A DNA stretch of 64,000 nucleotides, taken from the NCBI RefSeq assembly GCF_037893015.1, contig NC_133660.1, positions 281,419,067 through 281,483,066 of the forward strand, read 5' to 3'. Below, piece after piece: positions 45,441 through 64,000 of this stretch. Made by a program: the position numbers and the translations under genes. Every line of letters starts with the position of its first letter. Position 1 is the stretch's first letter. This DNA comes from Macrotis lagotis (Eukaryota; Chordata; Mammalia; Peramelemorphia; Peramelidae). The notes under the pieces were generated by a model that was not told where the DNA came from, searched no databases, and saw only the letters and a program-made list of their open reading frames with translations.

Positions 45441-47179
45441 AATGATCCACCACCGTTACAAATAACTCCTATTAAGTCTTAGAGGCAGCATGATGTAATG
45501 GGGTAAACACTAAATTTGCAATCAGAGGATCTGGAGTTAGCTCAGGTACTGCTTGCTGTAAGGGCTTGGTCCTCAGTTCCCCCCAACTACCAAATGAAAG
45601 GGTTGGATCATCTGGATTCTGAGAATGCTTCCAGCTCTGTAGGTATGAGCTTATGAACCTGTGACGTAGAAAGTCTATATGAATGGGAGGGAGGGGAGAG
45701 GGGAGGAAGGGAGAATTAGCAGGACCAGGCAAGTCACCTAACCACTCCTTTGTGTCTTGTATCTAGTTACATGTTGTCTCCCCAGTTGGAATGGGAGGGC
45801 AGGGATTCTGGGGTTTGCCTTTCTCTGTTTCTCCAGGTCTTAGGACAGTGATGGACAGAATAAAAGTTTAATAAACAGTTTCTGACTGACTGGTCTTGGG
45901 CCAGCCCAACTCTGGAGCCTCAGACTCACTGTGTGACAGGGTCTCTTCCAGGATTTCCAACTTGCCAACAGGTAGCGTGAAGGGTGGATCTGGACATCTG
46001 GTCTTCCCTTTGAGTCCAGTGCTGTCCTGATCCCAACCCCCAAACCAGGCTAAGTAGATCAACAAGGCAGGCCCTTGGTTCCAAGTGTGACCCCAGACGG
46101 CCTCCTGACCATCTTGGGAAGCAGAAGAGCCTCCAGGACCGGGGCAGGCTTTGGTGGGAGAAGAATGTGGAGGGACAGGAGGAGAGTACTCAGAATAGGG
46201 AGGCCCATGCCCCAAGCATTGAGCCCCAGCAGAAACCATGATCCTGGACCATAGCATCTACAATGACAGGTTATGGGTTAGGGTTAACAATATAGGAAAG
46301 TGGAGGGTCTTGAGAAGAGGAAGGGGGAGAGGGAGGAAACCAAGTCAACCTCTCCCTTCTCCCACTCCATTGCACTGCAATCCCCTTCTCTCCAGCAGCT
46401 TTACCCTTCTCTCAGTCTTCTCTCTTCTCCCTCTGCAGGCTTCCTGCCCCCCTCGCCTTTCCATTTCTCACCTTTTTTTTGGCAGTTAGCAAGAATAAAT
46501 TACTTTTTAAAAATAACTTCATTTCACAGGGGATCAAGTCAGAAGTGTTGGGGAGAGGGAAGGTCCCAGACCACCTGGGGGCGGCAGCTCAAAGTGGGGT
46601 CAGGAAAGAGAAGGGGGAACTGGGGGGAGGCAGAAGGAAGGGAGAGGTCTGAAGAAAGTTCTCATCCATAGATCCCAAAGGACAACATTTTCTGATCCAG
46701 ACCTCAGAGCGTGTGTGTGTGTGTCATATATGAGGGGGTGAGTATGTGTCTCAGCTTGTGTGATGGGAAGGGGGAAAGGACTTGGGGTATCTAGGGAACA
46801 GATGGGTCCCCGGGTTCTGGCATGGGCAAGGTCTCTCCCAGGGTGTTCTGTGTTAGTCACACACTTCTCCCTGTGTGTGTGTGTGTGTATGTGCTTTTAA
46901 GTGTGATAATGGTCCTGAATCTGGGGCCATCAGATTGGGTGTGATCAGTGGGTCCATGTTTTTCAGTGTGTGAAGTGGTGGGAGCAGGACTCATAGTCGG
47001 TGGGTACTAAAATCTCAATAAAGATGTGATCTGGATGGCCAGCGTGTGTATCAGATACTATTAGTGGATAGTGTCCTAGTGTATCTCAGCTTGTGTGTGT
47101 CAGTGGTTTGTGTGTGTGTCCCTGTGGAGCTGTGAGGAAGGACACGAGCGGTCACAGACACGGTCCCGGCTGGAACCAG

Positions 47180-47296
47180 GGAAGGAGACAGACACTCAGT
47201 AGCAGCAGCGGTGGCAGTAGAGACAGCTGATGGGCATTGGAGCTGGAACCCACAGCAATTGGTCCAGACCTGTGTTTGCCTTCCGTCCAGAGGCCG
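47180..47296 (+). promoter_or_regulatory. Probable DOC2G non-coding first exon (3' part)
   Basis: GTCCAGAGGCCG is followed by GTGAGTCC, a strong donor after 47296. The DOC2G ATG exon is preceded by an acceptor (ACCCTTTTAG) ending near 48298. Joining them gives a simple 5' UTR. The transcription start is not placed; sequence at 47090-47180 is GT-rich. Confidence 0.5.
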
Positions 47297-47449
47297 GTGA
47301 GTCCTCCTGCCCCACTTGCCCCCAGCAGCCCTGGGACAGAGGAGAGCTCACCCCCATGACTCCCCAAGGAGATCCCTGAAGCCCCCAACCCTGTATCTAT
47401 CTTAGACCCTGTTGGGAAAATAGGGTCCCCAAAATAGGGGCAAGACCCT

Positions 47450-47660
47450 CAGCCTCTCCTAACACCAAACCTTCCCCATTCTGATATTCCATGGGGACAG
47501 AGAACCCCCCCAAGTGCTGCCCGGGACAGCAACCCCCAACAGATATTTACCCCCCAAACTGGGACCTGAATATCCTTGGGCTAACCCTCCTTTCAGACCT
47601 TCCAGGGTCCCCTCCCACCGCAATACAAGCAACTGCCCTCTCCCCAGAAAGGAGAATTCC
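47450..47660. repeat. Direct duplication, copy 1 (DOC2G 5' intron)
   Basis: CAGCCTCTCCTAACACCAAA ... CAAACTGGGACCTGAATATC ... CAAGCAACTG. It matches 48739-48950 in the same orientation. Confidence 0.85.
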
Positions 47661-48309
47661 CCTCCACAAGGTCATCCCCCACAGCCCCCCCAACTAAACA
47701 CAAACAGATAAGCCCCTGCCGATAGAGTGACCAACCCTCCAAAACAGACCGATACGTAAAATCTTACCTGAGGACCTGGTCCTCCCCCACCCAAAATGCA
47801 CCCATGCCCAGTCCCCGATGTCGTATTCCCTGCTGCACCCCATATTTGTAGCAGAGCTGATGACCAGAAACCACTTGCACTTCACTAGAGTCTGTCAGTC
47901 ACTGTGCCTGGAACCCCAAGGGTCCTGTCCTCCTAGAGAGGCTCCCCCATGACCCTATGAGAATCTCCTCCAGTCCAGCTAGCTGGATTCTGGGTCCACT
48001 CCCAGAGCACCCCTTTCTGCCTAGTCCTTTCCATTACATTCACCTTTTCCACCAAATTGACTCCTCTCCTTTGTCCAACCTTCTAGTCATGGGTCTCACA
48101 TTGACCCACTCTCCTTGACCCTTCCCCCGTGTTGAGCCTTCCTTGGGTACTGTCTCCTCCCCTTGACACTTCCCCCTTGTCCAACCTTCCTGCCATTGAC
48201 CTCTACCCTCTATCTGACTCTTTCTCACATTGACCTTGCCGTGTGTCTGGCCCCAACCTCATACCAGGACCTCCCTGATCCGCCACAACCCTTTTAGGGA
48301 ACCTTCTGA

Positions 48310-55182
<6,873 letters not shown>

Positions 55183-55259
55183 GCCGGAGGAAGGTGTGGT
55201 GCAAGGAACCCTGGACCCACTGGCCACCGAGTCACATTCTTCTTTTTTCTGCAATCCCC

Positions 55260-55265
55260 AATAAA
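55260..55265 (+). terminator. DOC2G poly(A) signal AATAAA
   Basis: AATAAA 77 bp after the DOC2G stop codon, followed by TTGTGCCTGTTTCTC, a T/G-rich downstream element. The 3' UTR is very short. Confidence 0.85.
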
Positions 55266-55474
55266 CTGCTTCAACCTGTTGTGCCTGTTTCTCAGACTCT
55301 GCAGTTTGGGATCTCCCCGGGTATAATGGGCAGTCGAACAAAGCTGGGGTCCCTAAACTCCAAATCTAGCCCCACTCCCTCTGAGGCCTCCCCCAGAAGG
55401 ATCTGGCCCTCCATGAGTCAGTAAGCAGAGGGAGTTAAATAGAAACTCAGCAACGGCCCAAGGGCCGCCCCAAC

Positions 55475-55480
55475 TTTATT
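55475..55480 (-). terminator. NDUFV1 poly(A) signal AATAAA (minus strand)
   Basis: TTTATT on the plus strand reads AATAAA on the NDUFV1 strand, 46 bp after its stop codon. The convergent DOC2G signal is only about 210 bp away. Confidence 0.88.
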
Positions 55481-55525
55481 CACACACATCAGCTCAGGGA
55501 GGGGGAAGGGGTGGTGGGATCCAGC

Positions 55526-58470
<2,945 letters not shown>

Positions 58471-58510
58471 TCACCTTCGCTCCGGACGGACGGGCAGGAG
58501 CCGGCGCCGC

Positions 58511-58560
58511 GGCGCGCCACTTAGACGTCACGCGCCGCGCGCCACTTAGACGTCACGCGC
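58511..58560. promoter_or_regulatory. Two 25-bp tandem units with CRE-like sites in NDUFV1 promoter
   Basis: GCGCCACTTAGACGTCACGC occurs twice with a 25-bp period; the AGACGTCA cores are at 58523 and 58548. ACGTCA is the CREB/ATF core. A third partial core (GCGTCACG) lies near 58577. The array starts about 90 bp upstream of the start codon. Confidence 0.85.
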
Positions 58561-58635
58561 CGCGCGCCGCGCGCCGGCGTCACGCAGTCACGCGGCTGCC
58601 GGCCCCGCCCCCGGGCGCGCGCCGCCCGGCCCGAG

Positions 58636-58656
58636 GCATTCTGGGGATCGTGGTCC
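58636..58656 (-). promoter_or_regulatory. ZNF143/THAP11-type element
   Basis: The minus strand reads ACCACGATCCCCAGAATGC, against the consensus ACTACAATTCCCAGAATGC (three differences in 19). This element is common in promoters of mitochondrial and housekeeping genes. It is about 210 bp upstream of the NDUFV1 ATG. Confidence 0.75.
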
Positions 58657-58662
58657 GCCGGG

Positions 58663-58674
58663 CGCGCCTGCGCA
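58663..58674 (-). promoter_or_regulatory. NRF1-like site
   Basis: The minus strand reads TGCGCAGGCGCG, close to the NRF1 palindrome TGCGCATGCGCA. NRF1 is a master regulator of nuclear genes for respiration, which fits NDUFV1. Confidence 0.65.
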
Positions 58675-58950
58675 GCGAGGCTCGCGGAGGCGCCTCGGGT
58701 CCCCGCCCGCCGCCTGGGGTCGCTGTCCTTCCCGGAAGAGGGCGAGGCGTCCCTCTAGCGCGGGGCCCCCAGAGCACGCCGGGAATTCGGAAGGGGAGGC
58801 CTGCGGGCCCCCGCCTCGTCCCCGGCAGCCCCGGCCCGGCCTGCACGCGGCCCCGTCCCCATGGCCGCCCCGCGCGGGCATCACCTCCCCGGGCCACGGC
58901 CTTCCGGACGAAGGACAAGCGTGGCATCCCAACGCCGGGGCCAGCCTCTG

Positions 58951-61100
58951 TAGGAAGCCTTCATGGGCGGGCCTCCCTCCCTTGGGCCCTGCCTGCGCCT
59001 CCAGGGGCGGCCACGGATAGAGCCCTGCCCTCGGACTCCGGAGGACAGCCGGGGCGATCACAGCTCGCACCCACCACCCGGCCCAGCCCCGGCCCAAGTC
59101 AGCCTGACGCTGGATCCCCAGAAGGGTCTGGAGGAGAAAGTGAGGCTGGGGACGTCGCACAGCCCCCCCGATGGCATGGTCTTTGAGAAGGAAGGGCCCA
59201 CATTCTCATTACTCCCGTCTGTAGCGCGCTTGTGCGCCTCTTCTTCCTGAGATTGTGAGCTCGCAGGCAGGGACTGCCTTGCTTTTCTATATCCCATGCC
59301 AGAGTGGGCACCTAATACAGACTTGGTCCTGCTTGGTTGGTTCCCGCCCTTCATTATGGAAGAAGTGACATCACTATGTTTGAGACACATGCCAGTGTGT
59401 CCGACTGGCTGATACTGACTAACTGAAACTAGACCCATAACTTTGTTCCGATTAATCGACCAAAGAGTCTTTGCCATTGCTGTGTCTGTACGGCAGTCTG
59501 CAACGCATCCATACCGGCCCTTCCTTTGTGACTGCTGTCCACATCCTCATAAATACTCCGGCTGTTTGAACTTCAGAGTTTCTAGATAGCTCTGGTCTTG
59601 TCACCAGAAAAGGCTGTTGTTGACTGACTGGGAACCTCACCTTCCAAAGGGTTGAGTGGAAACTCTTTGGGTGCAGGGATTGTCCAGTATGTGTCTTTGC
59701 ATCTCCAACCTGCACAAAGAGGGGCCTCAGTTGTTGAATTTGAATTTTAAAGCCACAGACATCAGTACCGAAGTAAAGGTGCCACCCTTGGCACAACAGT
59801 AACTGTCCACAACAAAGACCGTCCCTAGCCAGTAATGCCAACTGGAGGCATTCCCAGATCATGGGGCTGATCCAATTAGGTTTATGTGGATCTGTCAGCA
59901 GGTCCAAGACTTGAAATTTCTTCCATGCGGGAAGTGTCTCAGGAGCCGCTTGAAAACTCCTTAATGCCTCTTCATCTGTGGATATCTTTGAGCCTCAGAG
60001 AGTGACCCAAGCCATAGAAGGTCACGTGACTTGCCCAGGGTCATCCAGCTAAGATCTAAGAAAACCTAAGCAGAGGTCTTCTTGATTCCAAGTTTGGTCT
60101 GCTCAAACATTTCTTGATGTATTTGTCATTCACTCCCACTTGACTGTGTTTTCTCTCTCCTGCATTTCCCTCCCACCTCTGGGTGCTGCAGACAATAGGA
60201 AGTGTGAAGACAAACTGTCCAGAGACATTTTTCATGAAAGCAGTGGCTAAGGTTTATCCTAAAAGAGTTTTTAAACCTAGACGGGGCAAGAAATTGGTCA
60301 TTATAGCTAGCACATATGAGGCATTGTAAAGTTGACAACATGCTTGGAGCATGTCTTCATGAATCACCACAACAACCCAGAGAAAATGATGCTCTTCTTA
60401 TTCCCCCTTTTAATAGATGAGAAAACTGAGGCCCAGAGGGTGATTTGCCCAGGGACACATAAAATGTTACTTAAGACAGAATTGGAACCCAGGTCTTCCT
60501 ACTGCTAGTCCCATACTTTATTGACTGCATCCTTGCCTCACAAAAATGCAGAGGAAGAGACCCTGACTCCTCCCTCCCCATCCAGAAATTATAGTGATCA
60601 AGCTCATTTTAATTCAGGGCTGCTAGATGGCATATTCATTTATCTAATCTTTCTGTACCTCAGTTTCTTCAGGAATAAAATGGGATAGGCATGCCAGGCC
60701 CAGCTGAGATGCTGTCCTGGGCAAGAAGGAACCAGCACACACTCAATGAGTACAGAAACTGTGGCAGGGGAATGCATCTGCTGGCTGTGGACCCTTAAGT
60801 CTTGGTTCTAGGCCAGAGGGGAAAAGTAAAGGTCTAGCTACTAGAAGGTTCTCGGGAAGTAAGATCATTTCCAACATAGTGGGTGCAGAGGGCTCTAGTT
60901 GAGGCTTGGAGAGAAGAAAGAATGCAGAGGCTGGGCCCTGGAGAAGGCTCCTGAGATCAGAGGCAGCATCCTCCACAATACAAGGCTAGAGGTGAATATA
61001 GTAATAAAATGCTAGTATTTACATGAGCAGGCAAAGGAGAAAGAACCCAACCATGCACAGTTACTATGGAATAGAGAAGACCAGGGTTCATCTTCAGAGG
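58951..61100. other. NDUFV1 upstream flank
   Basis: No coding exon recognised. L2-like 3' ends occur at about 59240-59330 and 59640-59740. MIR-like fragments occur at about 59990-60100 and 60340-60520. The rest is featureless to my reading. Confidence 0.45.
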
Positions 61101-62050
61101 AAGATGCTGAAGCACAAAAAGACCTCTCCTACCTTGAGTAATGTCAAATGGCTACCTGCCCAAAAAAATTCATAGAAAAATTCAAAAAAAGACTTTAAAA
61201 ATCAAAATAGAGAGATTGAGAAAAAACTAAAAAATATATAAGAATAATACAAGAAACCCAATATTATGAAAAGAAAGTAAACCAATTGGAAAAGGCGATC
61301 CAGAATCTTAAGGAAGAAAATGAGTCTTTGAAAATTAAAATTGGTTAAGGGGAAGTCAGTTAAGCTATAAGAGACCAAAAAATAATAAAACAAAATATAA
61401 ATAATGAAAAAATAGAAGAGAATGTGAAATACTCCCTGAAAGCTATGATCAAAAAAAAAATCTTGATATAAGACAAGAAAAAATTAAAGAAAAACATCCT
61501 GAAGTGTTAGAACAAGAGGCAAAAGTAGAAATAGAAAAAAATTCACCAATCACCACCTGAAAGTGATCCTAGGAGGAAAACTGACAGGAATATCATTCCA
61601 AAATTCAACATTCCAAAATTCCCAGGTTAAATAGAAAAATATTAAGAACAATAATATAAAAACAATTTAAATATGGCAGAGCCACAATTAGAAATACATA
61701 AGACTTAGCATTAGCAACATATCCTTTAAAAGACCTCAGCTCTTGGAGCACTTACAAATCAAAGAACAAGAGTTGACCAAAAATATCATACCCAGCAAAG
61801 TTAAGTATAATCCTAAAGGATAAAAATGGATGTTCGATGAATTACCAGACCTTGGGATTTTGTTGCAAAAAGACCTGAATTTAACAGAAAATACAAGAGA
61901 TATACAAGGCAAACATCTAAAACTAATTATAAGGGACTTAAGGATAATAAGTGGAAACGTTAAACATGTCCAAGGTTATTAGTAATTGAGTAGTTCAAAG
62001 GGAAGATTGGGGTAGAACTGAGTAGGATGTGATTCTTAAAAGTAAAACGG
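61100..62050 (+). mobile_element. L1 ORF1-region remnant
   Basis: A-rich sequence with CAGAATCTTAAGGAAGAAAA, AAATAGAAGAGAATGTGAAA, CACCAATCACCACCTGAAAG and CCCAGCAAAGTTAAGTATAA matches the 3' part of marsupial L1 ORF1 and the sequence after it. Its coding frame is broken by many old changes. The A-rich sequence from 62050 to 62480 may belong to the same element. Confidence 0.7.
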
Positions 62051-62754
62051 TGTTGGAAAAGATTTTTTTAAAGTTATACAAAGGGGTGAGAGGAAGAATT
62101 GATAGAGGGGAATAGGATGAAGAAGGAAAGCTGATAGTTCTGGAACCCTCTACTAGGGAAGGAGTTAAGGAGGGAACAATATTTGTGTATACACACATAC
62201 AGGGTATAAAAGTCTTTTAAATTCAGAAAGAAATAGGAGAGAGGGAGGGTACTGAGTCAGAGGATGAGGAATAGGATAAGAGAATTTCTAGAAGGGTCGG
62301 AGGGAATCAAGGAAAGGTATAGAAGGGTGTGTAAAATAGGAATTAGTGGAAGGGTGATAGCTCAAGGAAGAGGAAGGTAAAGTAGCAAGTAGAGCAGTGA
62401 GGAGGGGTTGCTACTTTCAAAAAATGTTATAAAAAGATCTACACAAACCAAATATATAGATATTTTTGAGTATATGCATATATGTATCTAGTGTCTATGA
62501 GAATGTATACAGATTTGTATGTATATGTGTTGTCAAAGCATTTTAAACTATATTCCTGATAAAAAGACTGATTTTATGTCTCAGTCACCTTTGCCATTAG
62601 ATAAGAAGTCAAGACTCATGGGTATCTCCTCCTATATTGAAATTTAGAAAGACAATTAGAAAACTGGAAAACTTTGTCTTGCTTTCTTGATGCTAAAAGT
62701 TCAGATAGAGCCCTCAGGGAAGTTAATGATTTCTCCCCATCCTTTGCTTTTTAA

Positions 62755-62900
62755 AAACATTTTACTTATTAAGGCAATGGGCTTTATGCGGCTTGCCCAA
62801 GGCCACATAGGCAATTATTAAGTGACTGAGATTAGATTTGAACTCAGGTCCTTCTGACTCCAGGTTCAGTACTCTATCCACTGCACCACCTAGTTGCCCC
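62755..62900 (-). mobile_element. Marsupial tRNA-derived SINE
   Basis: Reverse-strand copy ending CACCTAGTTGCCCC, with ATCCTTTGCTTTT / ATCATTTGCTTTT flanks. Confidence 0.88.
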
Positions 62901-62980
62901 TATCATTTGCTTTTGGATAAATGTTCCCTTCTCTCTCAGTTCAAGGAGTCATTTTGGACAGATGGCCTCCACCTATAGGG

Positions 62981-63143
62981 TTTTTTTTGTTGTTTTTGAT
63001 TTTTTTAGGTTTTTGCAAGACAAATGGGGTTAAGTGGCTTGCCCAAGGCCACACAGCTAGGTAACTAGTGTCTGAGACCAGATTTGAAAGGTATTCCTAA
63101 CGCCAGGGCCAGTGCTTTATCCACTACGCCACCTAGCTGCCCC
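62981..63143 (-). mobile_element. Marsupial tRNA-derived SINE
   Basis: Reverse-strand copy ending GCCACCTAGCTGCCCC, flanked by TCCACCTATAGG (62969) and TCCACTTATAGG (63144). Confidence 0.9.
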
Positions 63144-63734
63144 TCCACTTATAGGTTTTGGTAAATCCTAGAGAATAAAACTTTGTGTCTAGCCTATATT
63201 TTCTGTCATTTTATTTTAACCTTATGTTTTTAAGATTTACAATTTTTGTGCCATAATATGTAGATATGGATAGGAATTTGGGGAGGGCCATGTTCTTCTC
63301 CTTTCAGACATGCTCCTTGGAAGGAAGGGATCTGTGATTTTTCAAATCCATGCTCTATTTTGAACCCAGGTTTTAGTTTAGGATGAACAGTACTGACCTG
63401 GAAAGGGGGTAGACTCCCTTTTAACAACACTCCAAAAAAAAAAATGCTGACATATGTTGAACCTGGCCAGAGATGGTCTTGCAATGAAGTGAATCTACCA
63501 CTTTTTCAACTCAATTACTCTATTTTTGAACCTTTGTTTTGGTTGAAGTTGAAATATTCTCTGGAATTTACCATTGGTTATTGAAATTCCTACCTCGGTT
63601 AAGAATTTCCTCTGGTTTAGCCTTTAGATAGCACTCTTGGTTTTCTGTCACTAGACTATGTGACAGAGGTGATTTGGGGGTTGTGCCACTTGCAGCCCAA
63701 CATGTGAAACTTTGGACAACCCTCCTTTCTGCTC

Positions 63735-63766
<32 letters not shown>

Positions 63767-64000
63767 CTCAGGTATCTGTGTTTATTTGTTGCTCTTTTTA
63801 ATGCTGGTATTTCTGTTATGAACTAGTACAAGTTTAGAATGAGTTTCGAGAATTACTTCACATGGACTCCAGCCACTTGCCTTCCCTTCTCCTTCACATA
63901 AAGCAGAAAATTCCTTTATCACACCAACCAAAGTGGTGGGGAGCCCCTAGAAATCCCGGACTTTTTCCTCAGAGATATTGGTGGCTGGTGAATAGTGAGG
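63144..64000. other. Right end, no gene seen
   Basis: AT-rich sequence with a (TG)n(CG)n microsatellite at 63735-63766. No reading frame or repeat family was recognised elsewhere. Confidence 0.5.

Larger units (their letters stand above)
38500..47100. other. NUDT8-DOC2G intergenic region
   Basis: No coding exon recognised in about 8.6 kb. It contains SINEs at about 39640-39806 (plus), 41609-41743 (minus), 42390-42450 (partial) and 42740-42995 (MAR1-like), a (CT)n array, a cluster of L1 fragments at 43.5-45.4 kb and an L2-like 3' end at about 45780-45890. GT repeats occur around 46.7-47.1 kb. Confidence 0.5.

Noticed and set aside
58588-59186. Long open frames upstream of NDUFV1
   Set aside because: CpG-island composition effect. 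A divergent non-coding transcript is possible, but a protein gene is not supported.

Overview
The window is vertebrate nuclear DNA, almost certainly from a marsupial. It carries many copies of a tRNA-derived SINE with the marsupial core (GGCAGCTAGGTGG... in one direction, CCACCTAGCTGCCCC in the other), marsupial-type L1 fragments, a BovB-like RTE fragment and MAR1-like SINEs that share the RTE tail. The 'CCTTGCAAAAAC' SINE tail suggests an Australian lineage, perhaps a dasyurid; this is a weak inference. I recognised no endogenous retrovirus, LTR element or other capsid-bearing element.

Five protein genes can be built exon by exon with consistent splice phases. In order they are ACY3 (minus, 1086-6561), TBX10 (plus, 15040-29347), NUDT8 (plus, 34514-37791), DOC2G (plus, 48322-55182) and NDUFV1 (minus, 55526-58428). 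This is the gene set of human 11q13.2 (NDUFV1, DOC2GP, NUDT8, TBX10, ACY3). All five reading frames look intact. They include DOC2G, which is a pseudogene in human, and ACY3, which points away from TBX10 here whereas (from memory) it has the same orientation as TBX10 in human and mouse.

Layout: 1-1085 is the 3' flank of ACY3. ACY3 has six coding exons; its largest repeat is a TGGA/TGAA higher-order array. From 6.6 to 15 kb lies a divergent intergenic region with two L1 pieces, nested SINEs, and long purine and pyrimidine tracts. TBX10 follows, with a tiny inferred first coding exon, a 6.9 kb first intron and seven further exons. A CpG island at about 31.85-32.48 kb probably holds the NUDT8 promoter and a non-coding first exon. 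NUDT8 has four coding exons; its 3' end is repeated in inverted orientation inside its own intron 3. From 38.5 to 47.1 kb is repeat-filled intergenic DNA. DOC2G (ten coding exons) and NDUFV1 (ten coding exons) converge, with poly(A) signals only about 210 bp apart. NDUFV1 starts in a strong CpG island carrying ZNF143/THAP11-, NRF1- and duplicated CRE-like motifs. From 59 to 64 kb the DNA is gene-free in my reading and holds old repeats and an L1 ORF1 remnant.

The genes do not form a pathway. NDUFV1 (complex I) and NUDT8 (CoA hydrolase) act in mitochondria, ACY3 deacetylates N-acetyl amino acids and mercapturates, TBX10 is a T-box transcription factor, and DOC2G is a double-C2 protein. I did not find a new system; the most unusual structures are local duplications and higher-order repeats, listed as findings.
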